64,000 nucleotides of DNA from Sphingomonas astaxanthinifaciens DSM 22298 (GCF_000711715.1 NZ_JONN01000001.1:1-64000); one strand, 5' to 3'; numbered from the stretch's first letter, positions 8,260-18,250 are shown. Program-made: numbers and translations. Notes: generated by a model not told the origin, from the sequence alone.

Positions 8260-8297
8260 TTGCAGTGCACAATATAGTGCAGCGCACAATATTGCAA
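8260..8297 (-). promoter_or_regulatory. TGC-rich operator/promoter region of the phasin gene
   Basis: Read on the minus strand, the region contains TTGCAATATTGTGCGCTGCA, then CTATATTGTGCACTGCAA. It holds two direct TATTGTGC-CTGCA units, flanked by TTGCAA and TTGCAA. The PHA repressor PhaR of other alphaproteobacteria binds TGC-rich DNA at phaP promoters, so this is a plausible PhaR operator. TTGCAA and TATATT, 15 bp apart, could be the -35 and -10 elements. The AT-rich run stands out from the flanking GC-rich DNA. phaR itself is not in the window. Confidence 0.5.
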
Positions 8298-8354
8298 GGG
8301 TCTTCTCGCACTTGCAGCATTGACGGTGAGGGCGTCGGGACGGCAAGAGCGCGC

Positions 8355-8996
8355 ATGGATCACGCACAGCGCACCCGTCGCGGCCTCCTCATCGTCCTCA
8401 GCTCGCCCTCGGGCGCCGGCAAGTCCACCATCGGCCGCAAGCTGATGGAGGAGGATCCGACGATCACCATGTCGATCAGCGCGACCACGCGGCAGAAACG
8501 TGCCGGCGAGGTCGACGACGTCGATTATCATTTCGTCAGCGACGAGGAATTCCAGCGGCTGGTCGACGCCGACGAACTCGCCGAATGGGCCTATGTGTTC
8601 GAGCATCGCTACGGCAGCCCCAAGGAGCCGATCAAGGAAGCGCTGCGGCTAGGGCGCGACACGCTGTTCGACATCGACTGGCAGGGGACCCAGCAGCTCG
8701 AATATGCCTTCCGCACCGATCTCGTGCGGATCTTCATCCTGCCGCCCTCGATGGCCGAGCTGCGGCGCCGGCTGGAGGATCGCGGGACCGACCAGCCCGA
8801 GGTGATCGACTTCCGGATGAAGCGCGCGGCGGCCGAGATCGGCCACTGGGCCGAATATGATTACGTCCTGATCAACGAGGACGTCGACCAGTGCACGAAG
8901 AAGGTGCAGGCGATCGTCGCGGCCGAGCGGCTGCGGCGCGAACGCCAGCCCTACCTCCTCGATTTCGTCCGCAAGCTGGTCGAGAAGCCCAACTAG
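8355..8996 (+). CDS. gmk: Guanylate kinase
   Basis: 213 residues. The P-loop SSPSGAGKST lies at residues 16-25. The GMP-binding motifs SATTRQKRAGEVDDVDYHFV and YGSPKEPI follow in the right order. It phosphorylates GMP to GDP with ATP. ATG 8355 is divergent from the phasin gene, with 109 bp between the starts. The four bases at the end overlap the end of the ATP12 gene on the other strand. Confidence 0.96.
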   Translation: MDHAQRTRRGLLIVLSSPSGAGKSTIGRKLMEEDPTITMSISATTRQKRAGEVDDVDYHFVSDEEFQRLVDADELAEWAYVFEHRYGSPKEPIKEALRLGRDTLFDIDWQGTQQLEYAFRTDLVRIFILPPSMAELRRRLEDRGTDQPEVIDFRMKRAAAEIGHWAEYDYVLINEDVDQCTKKVQAIVAAERLRRERQPYLLDFVRKLVEKPN

Positions 8997-9685
8997 GCGA
9001 GCAGCGCCAGCAGCCGGGCGCCGGCGCGGAAATCGGCCTCGCGCGCGGCGAGCGCCTTCTCGGCCTCGGCGTCACTGCCCCATTGCTCGAGCTGCCAGCG
9101 CTCGTCGAGGCTGACCGCGGTCCAGGCCTCGTCGACGCCGACCGTTTCCTCGAGTACGGCGAGGCCCGCGACAAGCGAGCCGCCGACGGTCACCAGCGGC
9201 GAGAGGGCGGCGAGGTGGAAGGGGTCAAGCGCATGGACGGCATGGGTTAGCCGTTCGATGGTCGCTGGGGGCTGGTCGACCGGCGAGACGCCCGTGGTGA
9301 CCGCGAAATCGACATCGTAGCGGCGGCGGGCCCAGGCGAGCAGCGGGTCCCAGTGCGCGGCCTGCGCGGCGACGAGCTCGGACGGGCCATCGGCGCGGTA
9401 GCAGAGGAGGTCGCTGGTGCCATAGGTGGCGAGGCCCTCGGCGAAGCGGCCGGGTTCGGGAGCGATGCGGTCGATCGCGGCATTGGCGAGGCCAGTCAGC
9501 GGCATGGCGCGCGGGTCGAGCGTTTCGCCCGCCCCGTCCCACTCGCCCGCGATCGCCTTGGCCAGCGCCGCGGTCGGCAGCGCGAGCTGGGCACGAGCGG
9601 GGGTGCGGACCGGGCGACCGTCGAGTTCGATCCGCCAGCCGCCCTCGTCGGCGAGGGCCACGGCCTCCTTCCAGAAGCGCTTCAC
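8993..9685 (-). CDS. ATP12 family F1-ATPase assembly chaperone
   Basis: 230 residues beginning MKRFWKEAVA and containing the family motif KxVxLDGRPVRTPAR (WRIELDGRPVRTPARAQL). It also has conserved EWDGAGETLDPRAMPLTGLA and the YGTSDLLCYRADGP segment. ATP12 proteins bind the F1 alpha subunit during ATP synthase assembly; they occur in mitochondria and alphaproteobacteria. It is the last gene of a leftward operon and its start overlaps the preceding small gene by 4 bp. Confidence 0.93.
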   Translation of the reverse strand: MKRFWKEAVALADEGGWRIELDGRPVRTPARAQLALPTAALAKAIAGEWDGAGETLDPRAMPLTGLANAAIDRIAPEPGRFAEGLATYGTSDLLCYRADGPSELVAAQAAHWDPLLAWARRRYDVDFAVTTGVSPVDQPPATIERLTHAVHALDPFHLAALSPLVTVGGSLVAGLAVLEETVGVDEAWTAVSLDERWQLEQWGSDAEAEKALAAREADFRAGARLLALLA

Positions 9686-9912
9686 CGGCGGTCCGCCTTG
9701 TGCCAGGCCTGGCGCAGCAGCACCGGGCCGAGCAGGGCTTCGACCAGCCCGCAGCCAATCACCACCATGCCGAGGCCAAGCGCGCCGCCGGGCTGGACGA
9801 GGTCGCTGAAGACGATGGCCATGCCGAGGAGGAACAGGGCCAGGCCACTGATCCGGAGCAGGGCGAAGATCCGGAAGCGCCGGGCCCAGAGCTGGTCGTT
9901 GTTGTCGGTCAT
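9682..9912 (-). CDS. Small two-helix membrane protein in the ATP12 operon
   Basis: 76 residues with two membrane segments (IFALLRISGLALFLLGMAIV and ALGLGMVVIGCGLVEALLGP) and charged ends. It overlaps both neighbours by 4 bp (ATGA), so it is translated as part of the RluC, HAD, ATP12 operon. No known function. Its place between a HAD phosphatase and ATP12 is the only clue. Confidence 0.75.
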   Translation of the reverse strand: MTDNNDQLWARRFRIFALLRISGLALFLLGMAIVFSDLVQPGGALGLGMVVIGCGLVEALLGPVLLRQAWHKADRR

Positions 9913-10580
9913 GCGGCGGCCTTCACCATGGTCTCTGCCAGCGCGAGGACGTCGGCCGGCGCCTCAGCCAGGGCATCGGCCCCGGCGGCGCGGAGCTCGT
10001 GGTGGTCGTGATAGCCCCACAAGGCGCCGATGGCGTGCATCCGGGCGGCCTTGGCCATGCCCATGTCCCAGCCGGTGTCGCCGATGACGACGCAATTGGC
10101 GGGCTCGGCGCCGCTGTCGGCCATGGCTTCCAGCGCCATCGACGGATGGGGCTTGGAGGGGTGGCGGTCGGCGGTCTGGAGCGAGATGAAGCGGGCGTGG
10201 AGCCCGTGGGCGGTGAGGCAGTGGCGCAGGCCGCGGTCGGACTTGCCGGTGGCGACCGCGAGCTGCCAGCCGCGCTCCTCGAGCGCGTCGAGCAGCGGGA
10301 GGATGCCCTCGAACAGCGGCTCCTCCACCTGGTTCTGACCGCGCAGGGTGACGAAGGCGTCCTTGTAGGTCTGGGCCATGGCGCGGTGACCGGCGTCGGT
10401 CTCTGCGGGCGCGAGCGCGGCCATCGCCTCGACCAGCGAGAGGCCGATCACCCGCTGTGCCTCGGCGCGTGGGGGCAGGGTGAGTCCGTGCTCGGCGAAG
10501 GCGATGCCGAGCGCGCGGTGGATCGTCGCTCCGCTGTCGACCAACGTCCCATCGCAATCGAAAATGGCGCAGCGGATCAT
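9909..10580 (-). CDS. HAD-IA family hydrolase (phosphoglycolate phosphatase-like)
   Basis: 223 residues. Motif I DCDGTLVDS puts the nucleophile at Asp8 and the acid/base at Asp10. Motif II is AVATGKSDRGL and motif IV is GDTGWDMGMA. An alpha-helical cap follows motif I, as in Gph-type enzymes. The true substrate is not predictable from sequence. It overlaps the RluC-like gene by 4 bp upstream and the small membrane gene by 4 bp downstream. Confidence 0.9.
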   Translation of the reverse strand: MIRCAIFDCDGTLVDSGATIHRALGIAFAEHGLTLPPRAEAQRVIGLSLVEAMAALAPAETDAGHRAMAQTYKDAFVTLRGQNQVEEPLFEGILPLLDALEERGWQLAVATGKSDRGLRHCLTAHGLHARFISLQTADRHPSKPHPSMALEAMADSGAEPANCVVIGDTGWDMGMAKAARMHAIGALWGYHDHHELRAAGADALAEAPADVLALAETMVKAAA

Positions 10581-11719
10581 CGGCGGCCCTTGGGCGGGCT
10601 CTTCGCGCGGGTGCCGCGGGCGGGCGCCGAGGCGCCGCGGCCGCGCCGCTCGCCCTTGCGCTCCTTGCGGGCGGTCTTGGCCGCGGCGGCCTTGCGGCGG
10701 GCCTGGACGACCGGGTCCTTGGCCGGGTCGGGCCGGTCGAGGGGCATGTTGTCACCGGCGCGGGTCTCGAAGCCGAGGGTCGCGAGGCTCTCGGCGAAAT
10801 GCGCGGGAAGCTCGGCCGAGACGTCGATCTCCTTGTTGCCCGGGGCGTCGATCTTGAGCCGGCGGGCGTGGAGGTGGAGCTTGCGGCTGATCCCCCCGGT
10901 CAGGAAGGCGTCGGCCCCGCCATATTTGGCATCGCCGACGATCGGGTGGCCGAGGTGCGCCATGTGCGCGCGCAGCTGGTGGGTGCGGCCGGTCAGCGGC
11001 TGGAGTTCGACCCAGGCGGCGCGGGTACCGGCGCGGTCGATCACCCGCCAGCGGGTGCGCGCGGCCTGCCCGTCCTCGGCGACGTGCATCTTCTCGCCCC
11101 CGGTGCCGGGCTGCTTGGCGAGCGGGGCGTCGATCAGCCCCTCGTCTTGGCCAAGGTCGCCGACCACGATCGCCCAATAGACCTTGCGCGCGGTGCGGCC
11201 CGAAAAGCTCTTGGAGAAGAAGGCCGCGCTGCGGGCCGAGCGGGCGATCAGCAGGACCCCGCTTGTGTCCTTGTCGAGCCGGTGGACCAGCTTGGGGCGC
11301 TGTCCAGCCTCGTCGGCGAGGCCGTCGAGCAGCCGGTCGAGGTGGCGGTCGATTTTGGTCCCGCCCTGGGTGGCGAGGCCGGGGGGCTTGTTGAGGACGA
11401 AGGCGTCCGGGGTCGCCTCGATCACCATCTCCTGGACGAACAGGCGTTCGTCCTCGGTCAGCGGTTCGATGTGGCGCTCGGGACGGGCCGAGCGCTGGGG
11501 CACGGCCTCGGCGGCAGGGATGCGGATGGTCTGGCCGGCCTCGATCCGGTCCCCGGGCGAGGCCTTTTCGCCGTTCAGGCGAAGCTGCCCCGTCCGCGCC
11601 CAGCGCGAGACGAGGTTGAAGCTCACTTCCTCGCCCATGTGGCGCTTGAACCAGCGGTCGAGGCGGATGCCGTCATCGTCGGCGGCGACGGTGAAGGTGC
11701 GGGATGGGGCCGACGTCAT
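10577..11719 (-). CDS. rluC: RluC/RluD-type ribosomal large subunit pseudouridine synthase
   Basis: 380 residues. An S4 RNA-binding domain (about 18-65) is followed by the pseudouridine synthase domain with the catalytic aspartate (Asp149) in HRLDKDTSG. The motif LQPLTGRTHQLRAHMAHLGHPIVGD is also present in this region (quoted here only as a position near residue 250). A lysine/arginine-rich tail of about 60 residues extends beyond the family core and probably contacts rRNA. I chose ATG 11719 (MTSAPSRTF). The exact uridine targets cannot be told from sequence. It is the first gene of the operon leading to ATP12. Confidence 0.93.
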   Translation of the reverse strand: MTSAPSRTFTVAADDDGIRLDRWFKRHMGEEVSFNLVSRWARTGQLRLNGEKASPGDRIEAGQTIRIPAAEAVPQRSARPERHIEPLTEDERLFVQEMVIEATPDAFVLNKPPGLATQGGTKIDRHLDRLLDGLADEAGQRPKLVHRLDKDTSGVLLIARSARSAAFFSKSFSGRTARKVYWAIVVGDLGQDEGLIDAPLAKQPGTGGEKMHVAEDGQAARTRWRVIDRAGTRAAWVELQPLTGRTHQLRAHMAHLGHPIVGDAKYGGADAFLTGGISRKLHLHARRLKIDAPGNKEIDVSAELPAHFAESLATLGFETRAGDNMPLDRPDPAKDPVVQARRKAAAAKTARKERKGERRGRGASAPARGTRAKSPPKGRR

Positions 11720-11742
11720 GCCGCGCCCCCTACAGCCAAGCG

Positions 11743-13002
11743 CTAGAGCGTGTCGAGGACGTGGAGGGCAAGCCCGACCAGCCCGCCGACGATCGTGCCG
11801 TTGATCCGGATATACTGGAGGTCGCGGCCGACCGCGGATTCGAGCCGTTCGGTGACGGTCCGCGCGTCCCAGCCGCGGATGGTCTCGCTGACCAGCCCGA
11901 CGATCGACCCGCCATAGCTTGCGGCCATGCCGGCGACCGCGCGGCGGACGAACTGGTTGACCGCCGCGCGGATCCGGGGGTCGCCTTCGAGCGTCGCGCC
12001 GGCCGAGCGGAGGACCTCGCCCATCCGGCCGGCGAGCGCCGCGTCGGGGTTGCGCGCGGCGGCGATGATCGAGGCCCGGCCCTTCTGCCACAGACGATCG
12101 AGCCACTGGGCGACCGAGCGGTTGGCGAGCAATTCCTCTTTCCACGCTTCGACCCGGGCGCGGGTCTCGGGCTTGTGCTGGAGGTCGTCGGCAAGGCGGG
12201 TCAGCGCCTCGACCATCTTGGCCCGCATCGGGTGCTCGGGATCGGTGCTGACCTCGACCGTCAGCTTGCGCAGGCCTTCGACGATGGCGTCGGCCAGCTT
12301 CTCGTCGAGCGCGGCGAGGCGCAGCACCCAGCTCGCGCGGCGCTTCACCATCTCGCGGATCAACGGTTCATTGGCGTCGAGCGCGCGGGCCAGCGCCCCG
12401 ATCGCCGCCTCGAGCATGGGGACATGGCGATTGTCCTCGATCGCCGAGGCGAGCGCGGCGCCGAGCAGGGGCGAGACCTCGGTCCGGGCGAGGCGCTGGG
12501 CGATGGCGCCCTTGAAGATCCCGCCCAGCCGCTCGTCGTCGAGACTTTCGAACAGGTCGGCGATGAGCCGCGAGGCACCGCGCCGGATGCGGGTCCCTTC
12601 GCCGCTCGGGGTCTGGAGGAAGCGGCCCGCCGCGCCCGCCACGTCGATTCCGCGCATCCGCCGCGCGACCACCCGGGCAACGAGGAAATTGTCGCGGATG
12701 AAATTGGCGAGGGTGGCCCCGATCCGGTCCTTGTTGCGGGGAATGATCGCGGTGTGCGGGATCGGCAGGCCGAGCGGGTGGCGAAACAGAGCGGTCACCG
12801 CGAACCAGTCGGCGAGCCCGCCGACCATCGCGGCTTCGGCGAAGGCCTTGACGAAGCCGAGCCAGGGATGGCGCGGCTCAAGCGCGCGGGTGACGAGGAA
12901 CAGCGCCGCCATCAGGACGAGCAGGCCGGTCGCCACCAGCTTCATGCCGGCGGCACCGGGCTGGGCCGGGTTGAAACGGGAGAGCGGTCCGGAACGAGTC
13001 AT
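11743..13002 (-). CDS. DUF445 family membrane protein (YjiN-like)
   Basis: 419 residues. An N-terminal membrane segment (LVATGLLVLMAALFLV) and a second hydrophobic region carrying the DUF445 signature GGLADWFAVTALFRHPLGLP are followed by a long helical, charged middle. A C-terminal hydrophobic segment (YIRINGTIVGGLVGLALHVL) closes it. The family is widespread and of unknown function. It is separated by 24 bp from the RluC-like gene on the same strand. Confidence 0.9.
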   Translation of the reverse strand: MTRSGPLSRFNPAQPGAAGMKLVATGLLVLMAALFLVTRALEPRHPWLGFVKAFAEAAMVGGLADWFAVTALFRHPLGLPIPHTAIIPRNKDRIGATLANFIRDNFLVARVVARRMRGIDVAGAAGRFLQTPSGEGTRIRRGASRLIADLFESLDDERLGGIFKGAIAQRLARTEVSPLLGAALASAIEDNRHVPMLEAAIGALARALDANEPLIREMVKRRASWVLRLAALDEKLADAIVEGLRKLTVEVSTDPEHPMRAKMVEALTRLADDLQHKPETRARVEAWKEELLANRSVAQWLDRLWQKGRASIIAAARNPDAALAGRMGEVLRSAGATLEGDPRIRAAVNQFVRRAVAGMAASYGGSIVGLVSETIRGWDARTVTERLESAVGRDLQYIRINGTIVGGLVGLALHVLDTL

Positions 13003-13036
13003 CCGGACCGCTCAATAGACGAACCCATGCGCGGGT

Positions 13037-16000
13037 TCACTCCGCCGGTTGCGGGATCCCCGGACGGCCCGGCGCGCGCGGTTCGTCGACCGCCTCGGGC
13101 ACCTCGTGCGCGGTGGCCCGGAGCGAGCGGCCGAGCTTGCGACCGATCCACGATTCGATGTCGATCGCCAGGCTGAAATAGGCCGGGACCAGCAGCAAGG
13201 TCAGGAACGTCGACATGAGCAGGCCGCCGATCACGGTCACGCCCATCGGTGCGCGCCAGCTGCCGTCACCGGTGAGGCTGAGCGCGATCGGGATCATGCC
13301 CGCGACCATCGCGACGGTGGTCATGACGATCGGCTGGGCGCGCTTGTGCCCGGCCTCGACGATCGCCTCGTCCTTGGTCATGCCATGGTCCATCATCTCC
13401 ACCGCGAAATCGACCAGCAGGATCGAGTTCTTGGCGACGATGCCGAACAGCATCAGCAGGCCGATGAACACCGGCAGGCTGAGCGGCTGGCCCGAGACAT
13501 GGAGCGCGATGACCGCGCCGAGCGGGGCCAGCAGCAGCGAGCCAAGGTTGACGAGCGGCGCGAGGAAGCGGCGGTAGAGCAGGACCAGCACCGCGAAGAC
13601 CAGCGCGATGCCCGCGAACACGGCGAGGATGAAGTTGGTGATGAGCTCGCCCTGCCACTTCTGGTCGCCCAGCGTCAGGCGCTGAACCCCCGCCGGCAGG
13701 TTCTTCATCGTCGGCAGCTGGTCGATCTGCTTCCACGCGTCGCCGGTCACGGTGCCGGGGGTGAGGTCGGCACCGACGGCGATGCGATACATCTGGTTGG
13801 TGCGGTTCACCGTCACCGGGCCCGAGCCGAAGCTGATCTCGGCGACCGACTTCAAGGGCACCGAGCCGCCGCTCGCGGTCGGCACCGGCAAATTCTCGAG
13901 CGTCGCGATGTCGCGGCGTTCGGACTTGTCGAGGCTGACGATGATCGGGACCTGGCGATCGGACAGCGAGAAGCGCGCGCTGTTCTGGTCGATGTCGCCG
14001 ATGGTCGCGATGCGGATGGTCTGGGCCAGCGCCGAGGTGCTGACGCCGAGGTCGGCGGCAAGGTCGAAGCGCGGCTTGATCCGGATTTCCGGTCGGACCA
14101 CGTCGCCCTGGACGCGCGGCGCGACGAGCATCGGCACGGTCTGCATCTCTTCGGACAGCTTGGCCGCGGCCGTGGCCAGCTTGGCCGGGTCGTCACCGCC
14201 CAGATAGAGCGTGATCGGGCGTCCGCCGCTGCCGGGTCCCCCGCCGCCCTGGCTCATGAAGTTGACGCGCGCATCGGCGATCTCGGCGAGCTTGGGCGTG
14301 ATCTGGCGCTCAATCTCGTAGCTCTTGGCGGTGCGGTCCTTCTTGTAGACGACATTGATGAACGCCGACGAGGTGAAGCTGCGCTGGAAGACGTTCTCGA
14401 CGTTCGGGTTCTGCAGCACGATGTCGGTGACCCGGCGGGTGACGTCCTTGGTCTGGTCGAGCGTCGTGCCCGGCGCGAGGCCGATGCGGATGGTGCTGTT
14501 GGGCAGGTCGAGCTGCGGCTGGAAGGTCATCGACAGCGTGCTGATGCCGATGCCGGTCGCGATGAGGATGAGGAAACCGACCCCGACCATCCAGATGCGG
14601 TGGTCGTGGATGCGGGCCCAGCGGCGACCGAGGAAGCCGCCTGCCGAATCGCGGGCGGCGACGGCCTTGCGGCTGTCGATGGTCCAGCGCAGCGCGTTGA
14701 GGTAGCGCTCCATCCACTTGCCCGAGGCATGTTCCTGGACGCCGCCGCTGCGGAGGAAATAGGCGGCCATCAGCGGCGTGATCATGCGCGCGACGAGCAG
14801 GCTCATCAGCACCGCCAGCACGACCGTGTAGCCGAAATTGCGGAAGAACTGGCCCGAGATGCCCGGCATCAGCGCCACGGGCAGGAACACCGCGACGATC
14901 GACATGGTGGTGGCGAGCACCGCGAGGCCGATCTCGTCGGCGGCGTCGATCGAGGCCTGGTAGGCGCTCTTGCCCATGCGCATGTGGCGGACGATGTTCT
15001 CGATCTCCACGATCGCGTCGTCGACCAGCACGCCGGCCACCAGCGCGAGCGCGAGCAGCGAGAGGAAGTTCAGGTTGATGGACATGAGGTCCATGAACCA
15101 GAAGGCGGGGATCGCCGAGAGCGGGATGGCGATGGCCGAGATGACCGTCGCGCGCACGTCGCGGAGGAAGAGGAAGACGACCAGCACCGCCAGCACCGCG
15201 CCCTCGATCAGCGCGTGCATCGAGCTCGAATACTGGCCCTTGGTGTAGTCGACGCTGTTGTTGATCTCGACGAAGCGGACGCGCGGATCCTCCTTCTCGA
15301 TCTTGCGCAGCTCGTTCCAGGTATTCTCGTAGGCGGTGACGTCCGAGGCGCCCTTGGCGCGGGCAACGTTGAAGCTGACCACCGGGCGTCCGCCGAGCTC
15401 GGTCGCCGAGCGCGGCTCGGCCGAGCTGTCGCGGACCTGCGCGATGTCGCCGAGGCGGACGAAGCGGCCGCCCGGGAGCGCGATCTGGGTATCGGCGAGC
15501 GCGGCCGCGCTCTTGGCATTGCCGAGCACGCGGACGGTCTGCTCGGAGCCCGCGATTTCGGCGCGGCCGCCGGGGGCGTCGAGGTTGATCTGGCGAAGCT
15601 GCTGGTTGACCTGCGCGGCGGTGATTCCCTGCGACTGGAGCGCGGCGGGGTCGAGGATGACCCGGATCTGGCGGTCGACACCGCCCTCGCGGCTGACCTG
15701 CGCCACGCCCGGCTGGGCGAGCAGGCGGCGCGAGACCAGGCTGTCGACGTACCAGCTCAGCTCCTCGAGGCTCATGTCGGTCGCCTCGACGGCGATGAAC
15801 ACGAAGCCGTCGCCGCCGATGTTCACGCGGCTGACCTGCGGCTCGAGGATGCCGTCGGGAAGGTCGCCGCGGATCTGGTCGATCGCCGCCTTGACGTCAT
15901 TGACCGCGCGGTCGGTGGGCGTGCCGATCTTGAACTGGATGAAGGTGTTGCTGTTGCCTTCGCGGACGTCCGAATTGATCTCGTCGACGCCGTCGACCCC

Positions 16001-16225
16001 GCGCACCGCGGCCTCGACCTTCTGGGTCACCTGGTTGACCATCTCCGACGGCGCCGCGCCGGGCTGCGAGATGGTCACGTTGGCAGCCGGAAAATCGATG
16101 TCCGGGTTGTTCGTGATCTCCATCGTCGCGAAGGCGTAGATGCCGGTCAGCAGCAGCGCGATGAAGAGGACGATCGGCGGCACCGGGTTGCGGATGCACC
16201 AGGCCGAGATGTTGCGGAAACTCAT
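13037..16225 (-). CDS. RND efflux pump, inner-membrane permease subunit (AcrB-like)
   Basis: 1062 residues, the standard length for a hydrophobe/amphiphile efflux RND permease. Twelve membrane helices and two large periplasmic loops are evident. The proton-relay Asp-Asp of helix 4 is in [19 protein letters not shown], and the C-terminal half repeats the fold ([20 protein letters not shown]). It pumps drugs or other amphiphiles using the proton gradient. The adaptor gene lies 24 bp upstream on the same strand. No outer-membrane channel gene adjoins, so the pump must borrow a TolC-type protein encoded elsewhere. Confidence 0.95.
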   Translation of the reverse strand: MSFRNISAWCIRNPVPPIVLFIALLLTGIYAFATMEITNNPDIDFPAANVTISQPGAAPSEMVNQVTQKVEAAVRGVDGVDEINSDVREGNSNTFIQFKIGTPTDRAVNDVKAAIDQIRGDLPDGILEPQVSRVNIGGDGFVFIAVEATDMSLEELSWYVDSLVSRRLLAQPGVAQVSREGGVDRQIRVILDPAALQSQGITAAQVNQQLRQINLDAPGGRAEIAGSEQTVRVLGNAKSAAALADTQIALPGGRFVRLGDIAQVRDSSAEPRSATELGGRPVVSFNVARAKGASDVTAYENTWNELRKIEKEDPRVRFVEINNSVDYTKGQYSSSMHALIEGAVLAVLVVFLFLRDVRATVISAIAIPLSAIPAFWFMDLMSINLNFLSLLALALVAGVLVDDAIVEIENIVRHMRMGKSAYQASIDAADEIGLAVLATTMSIVAVFLPVALMPGISGQFFRNFGYTVVLAVLMSLLVARMITPLMAAYFLRSGGVQEHASGKWMERYLNALRWTIDSRKAVAARDSAGGFLGRRWARIHDHRIWMVGVGFLILIATGIGISTLSMTFQPQLDLPNSTIRIGLAPGTTLDQTKDVTRRVTDIVLQNPNVENVFQRSFTSSAFINVVYKKDRTAKSYEIERQITPKLAEIADARVNFMSQGGGGPGSGGRPITLYLGGDDPAKLATAAAKLSEEMQTVPMLVAPRVQGDVVRPEIRIKPRFDLAADLGVSTSALAQTIRIATIGDIDQNSARFSLSDRQVPIIVSLDKSERRDIATLENLPVPTASGGSVPLKSVAEISFGSGPVTVNRTNQMYRIAVGADLTPGTVTGDAWKQIDQLPTMKNLPAGVQRLTLGDQKWQGELITNFILAVFAGIALVFAVLVLLYRRFLAPLVNLGSLLLAPLGAVIALHVSGQPLSLPVFIGLLMLFGIVAKNSILLVDFAVEMMDHGMTKDEAIVEAGHKRAQPIVMTTVAMVAGMIPIALSLTGDGSWRAPMGVTVIGGLLMSTFLTLLLVPAYFSLAIDIESWIGRKLGRSLRATAHEVPEAVDEPRAPGRPGIPQPAE

Positions 16226-16249
16226 GGTTCTTGCCTGTCCTGATGCCGC

Positions 16250-17443
16250 CTAGTTGGCCGCTGCCTGCCGCCTGGGATTGACCTTCTGGCCGGGATTGAG
16301 GAACGGCCCGGCCGAGAGCACGACCATCTCCTGGCCCGACAGGCCCGCGATGATGGTGGCGCCGCTTTCGTCGACGGTGCCGATCTTGACGTTGCGTCGC
16401 TCGGCCTCGTTCTTGGCGTTGACGATATAGACGTAATTGCCGTCGTTGTCGGACAGCACCGCGCTCTGCGGGAGCAGCGGAGCGGTGGTCGCGCCCGCCG
16501 AGATTCGCGCCTCGGCGAACCCGCCCGGACGGATCCCGGGCGAATAGGGGATGGCGATCCGGACCTCGCCCTGGCGGGTCTGGGGATCGATGGTCGGGGC
16601 ATTCTGCCAGACCCGGCCGGTGATGCTGGTGGTCGAGCCGATCGGGGTCACGCTGGCGGGCATGCCGACGCGGATCGCGGCGAGGTCCTGCTGCGAAAGC
16701 TGCGCGCGCATCTCCATCTCGCCGCCGGCGGCAAGGCGGAACAGGCCCTGGCTGCCCGGGCCGATCACTTGGCCGACCTCGAGATTGCGCTGGAGGATGA
16801 GGCCGGAGGAGGGGGCGCGAATGTCGAGCAGGCCGATGCCGGCGCGGGTGGCATTGAGCTGGGCCTGGGCGACCCGGACCTGCGCGGCGGCCTGGTCCCG
16901 CGCCGCCTTCTTGCGGTCGAGATCGGCCTTGGAGACGAAGCCGCGACCGACCAGCGCGGCCGAGCGGTCATATTCGTTCTGCGCGAGCGCGGCATTGGCG
17001 CGTGCGGATTCGACCGCCGCGGCAAGCTGCGCGCTGGTCTGGACCTGCACCGAGCGATCGACGGTGGCGAGGGTCTGGCCCGCGCGCACCCAGGTCCCGG
17101 CATCGACCAGCACGGCGGTCACCCGGCCACCCTGGCCGGCGGCGCCGATCGGCTGGTCGCGACGGGCGGCGAGCGCGCCGCTGGCGGTGATGATGTTGGC
17201 GACCTCCGAGCGGCCGGGGACGATCACGGTCACGGTCGGGACCTGCCCGCCGCCCCGCGCGCCGGAGCCCGAAGCGGCGGCTGCGGTCTTGTCGGCAGGA
17301 GCTTCCGACCGGTTGAACAGGAAATAGGCGAGCGCGATGACCAGCACCGTCCCGACGATCGCCAGAATGAGGTTCCGCCGCCGACGAGCTCCGTCGACCA
17401 CCACGATCGTTTCATCCCGCTCCAGCCGGGTCTCGCGATTCAT
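16250..17443 (-). CDS. RND efflux pump, periplasmic adaptor subunit
   Basis: 397 residues from ATG 17443 (MNRETRLERDET), chosen because AAAAGG lies eight bases before it. A single N-terminal membrane anchor (NLILAIVGTVLVIALAYFLF) precedes a lipoyl/barrel-sandwich domain split by an alpha-helical hairpin rich in Ala/Gln/Arg. Beta-barrel and membrane-proximal domains follow (LPQSAVLSDNDGNYVYIVN). It links the permease to the outer-membrane channel and is in one operon with it. Confidence 0.94.
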   Translation of the reverse strand: MNRETRLERDETIVVVDGARRRRNLILAIVGTVLVIALAYFLFNRSEAPADKTAAAASGSGARGGGQVPTVTVIVPGRSEVANIITASGALAARRDQPIGAAGQGGRVTAVLVDAGTWVRAGQTLATVDRSVQVQTSAQLAAAVESARANAALAQNEYDRSAALVGRGFVSKADLDRKKAARDQAAAQVRVAQAQLNATRAGIGLLDIRAPSSGLILQRNLEVGQVIGPGSQGLFRLAAGGEMEMRAQLSQQDLAAIRVGMPASVTPIGSTTSITGRVWQNAPTIDPQTRQGEVRIAIPYSPGIRPGGFAEARISAGATTAPLLPQSAVLSDNDGNYVYIVNAKNEAERRNVKIGTVDESGATIIAGLSGQEMVVLSAGPFLNPGQKVNPRRQAAAN

Positions 17444-17652
17444 CGTCACTACCTTTTCCATCAAGCGCGGCGCTCCGGCCGTTCACACGCTGTATTAGAC
17501 CTGTAAGTCACCGAGCGCAACAGAAGGGCGGAGCCCGACAAACGGCAAGGATCATTCGACCAACGGTCGCCGGACGTCCGTCAAAAGAAGGTTGCCGAGC
17601 GTCTGGCTTGGTGGATAGCCTCGAACGGCAAGAAACAAGGGAGGATCACTTC

Positions 17653-17916
17653 ATGCTCGCGGATTATGGCTGGCTGGCCTGGATCGTCATCGGCTTCCTG
17701 GCCGGCGGGATCGCCAAGTTCCTGATGCCGGGCAAGGACCCGGGCGGCTGCGTCGTCACCATCCTGCTCGGCATCGGCGGGGCGATGGTCGCGGGCTTCC
17801 TCGGCCGCGCGCTCGGCTGGTATCGCGAGCCCACCGACGGGGCGGGCTTCCTCGCCGCGATCGTCGGCGCGGTGCTGATCCTGTTCGTCTACCGGCTGGT
17901 GCTCAAGCGGCGCTGA
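17653..17916 (+). CDS. GlsB/YeaQ/YmgE family stress-response membrane protein (1 of 3)
   Basis: 87 residues with three helices and the family pattern IVIGFLAGGIAKFLMPGKDPGG. ATG 17653 follows GGGAGG. The family (formerly transglycosylase-associated) is linked with acid and general stress, but its mechanism is unknown. Two further small proteins of similar build follow within 600 bp on the other strand. Confidence 0.9.
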   Translation: MLADYGWLAWIVIGFLAGGIAKFLMPGKDPGGCVVTILLGIGGAMVAGFLGRALGWYREPTDGAGFLAAIVGAVLILFVYRLVLKRR

Positions 17917-17928
17917 GCCGCTCGGCCT

Positions 17929-18201
17929 TCAACGCTTCTGCAGCTTCTGGACCGCGACCGCCCCGCCCAGCGCGAGGAAGGTCCCGAGCAGCGACAGCAG
18001 GACGCCGGGGAAGGAGAAGCCGGTCGCCTCGAGGCGGCCGGCAAGCACCGGCGTGATGAGCAGCGCGCCGAGCAGCGCGCCCGCCGCGCCCAGCCCGACC
18101 GTCGCGAGGATCTCGCGCGGGGTGGCGGCACCGAGGACGACGCTGGCGAGCCAGCCGAGCGCGGCGCCGGCGAGGATGAGGGCGATCCAGGTCAGAGGCA
18201 T
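17929..18201 (-). CDS. Small three-helix membrane protein, GlsB-like build (2 of 3)
   Basis: 90 residues, about three membrane helices (MPLTWIALILAGAALGWLAS, LGAAGALLGALLITPVLAG, GVLLSLLGTFLALGGAVAVQ). The spacing of Gly-rich helices is like GlsB/YeaQ proteins, but it lacks the GKDPGG loop and is more divergent. Start ATG 18201 has GGAGG six bases before it. Twelve base pairs separate its stop from that of the gene at 17653 (tail to tail). Confidence 0.75.
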   Translation of the reverse strand: MPLTWIALILAGAALGWLASVVLGAATPREILATVGLGAAGALLGALLITPVLAGRLEATGFSFPGVLLSLLGTFLALGGAVAVQKLQKR

Positions 18202-18219
18202 GGACGCCTCCTACGACAA

Positions 18220-18250
18220 GGGGCCGCCCGCTCCAAGAGCGGACGGCCCC
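18220..18250. terminator. Hairpin between two stress-protein genes
   Basis: GGGGCCG pairs with CGGCCCC and CCGCT with AGCGG around CCAAG, with one internal C-A mismatch. It lies between the leftward gene at 18279-18536 and the next leftward gene at 17929-18201, so it probably ends the first transcript. There is no clear T-run. Confidence 0.5.

Noticed and set aside
7581..8354. Long extension of guanylate kinase in front of ATG 8355
   Set aside because: The extension is antisense to the phasin gene and unrelated to guanylate kinases, which start near MDHAQRTRRG.
13049..16243. A 1064-codon open frame antisense to the RND permease
   Set aside because: It is the complement of a real gene in high-GC DNA. 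The translation is rich in Arg/Asp/Glu/His with no domain, and the permease strand has full domain support.
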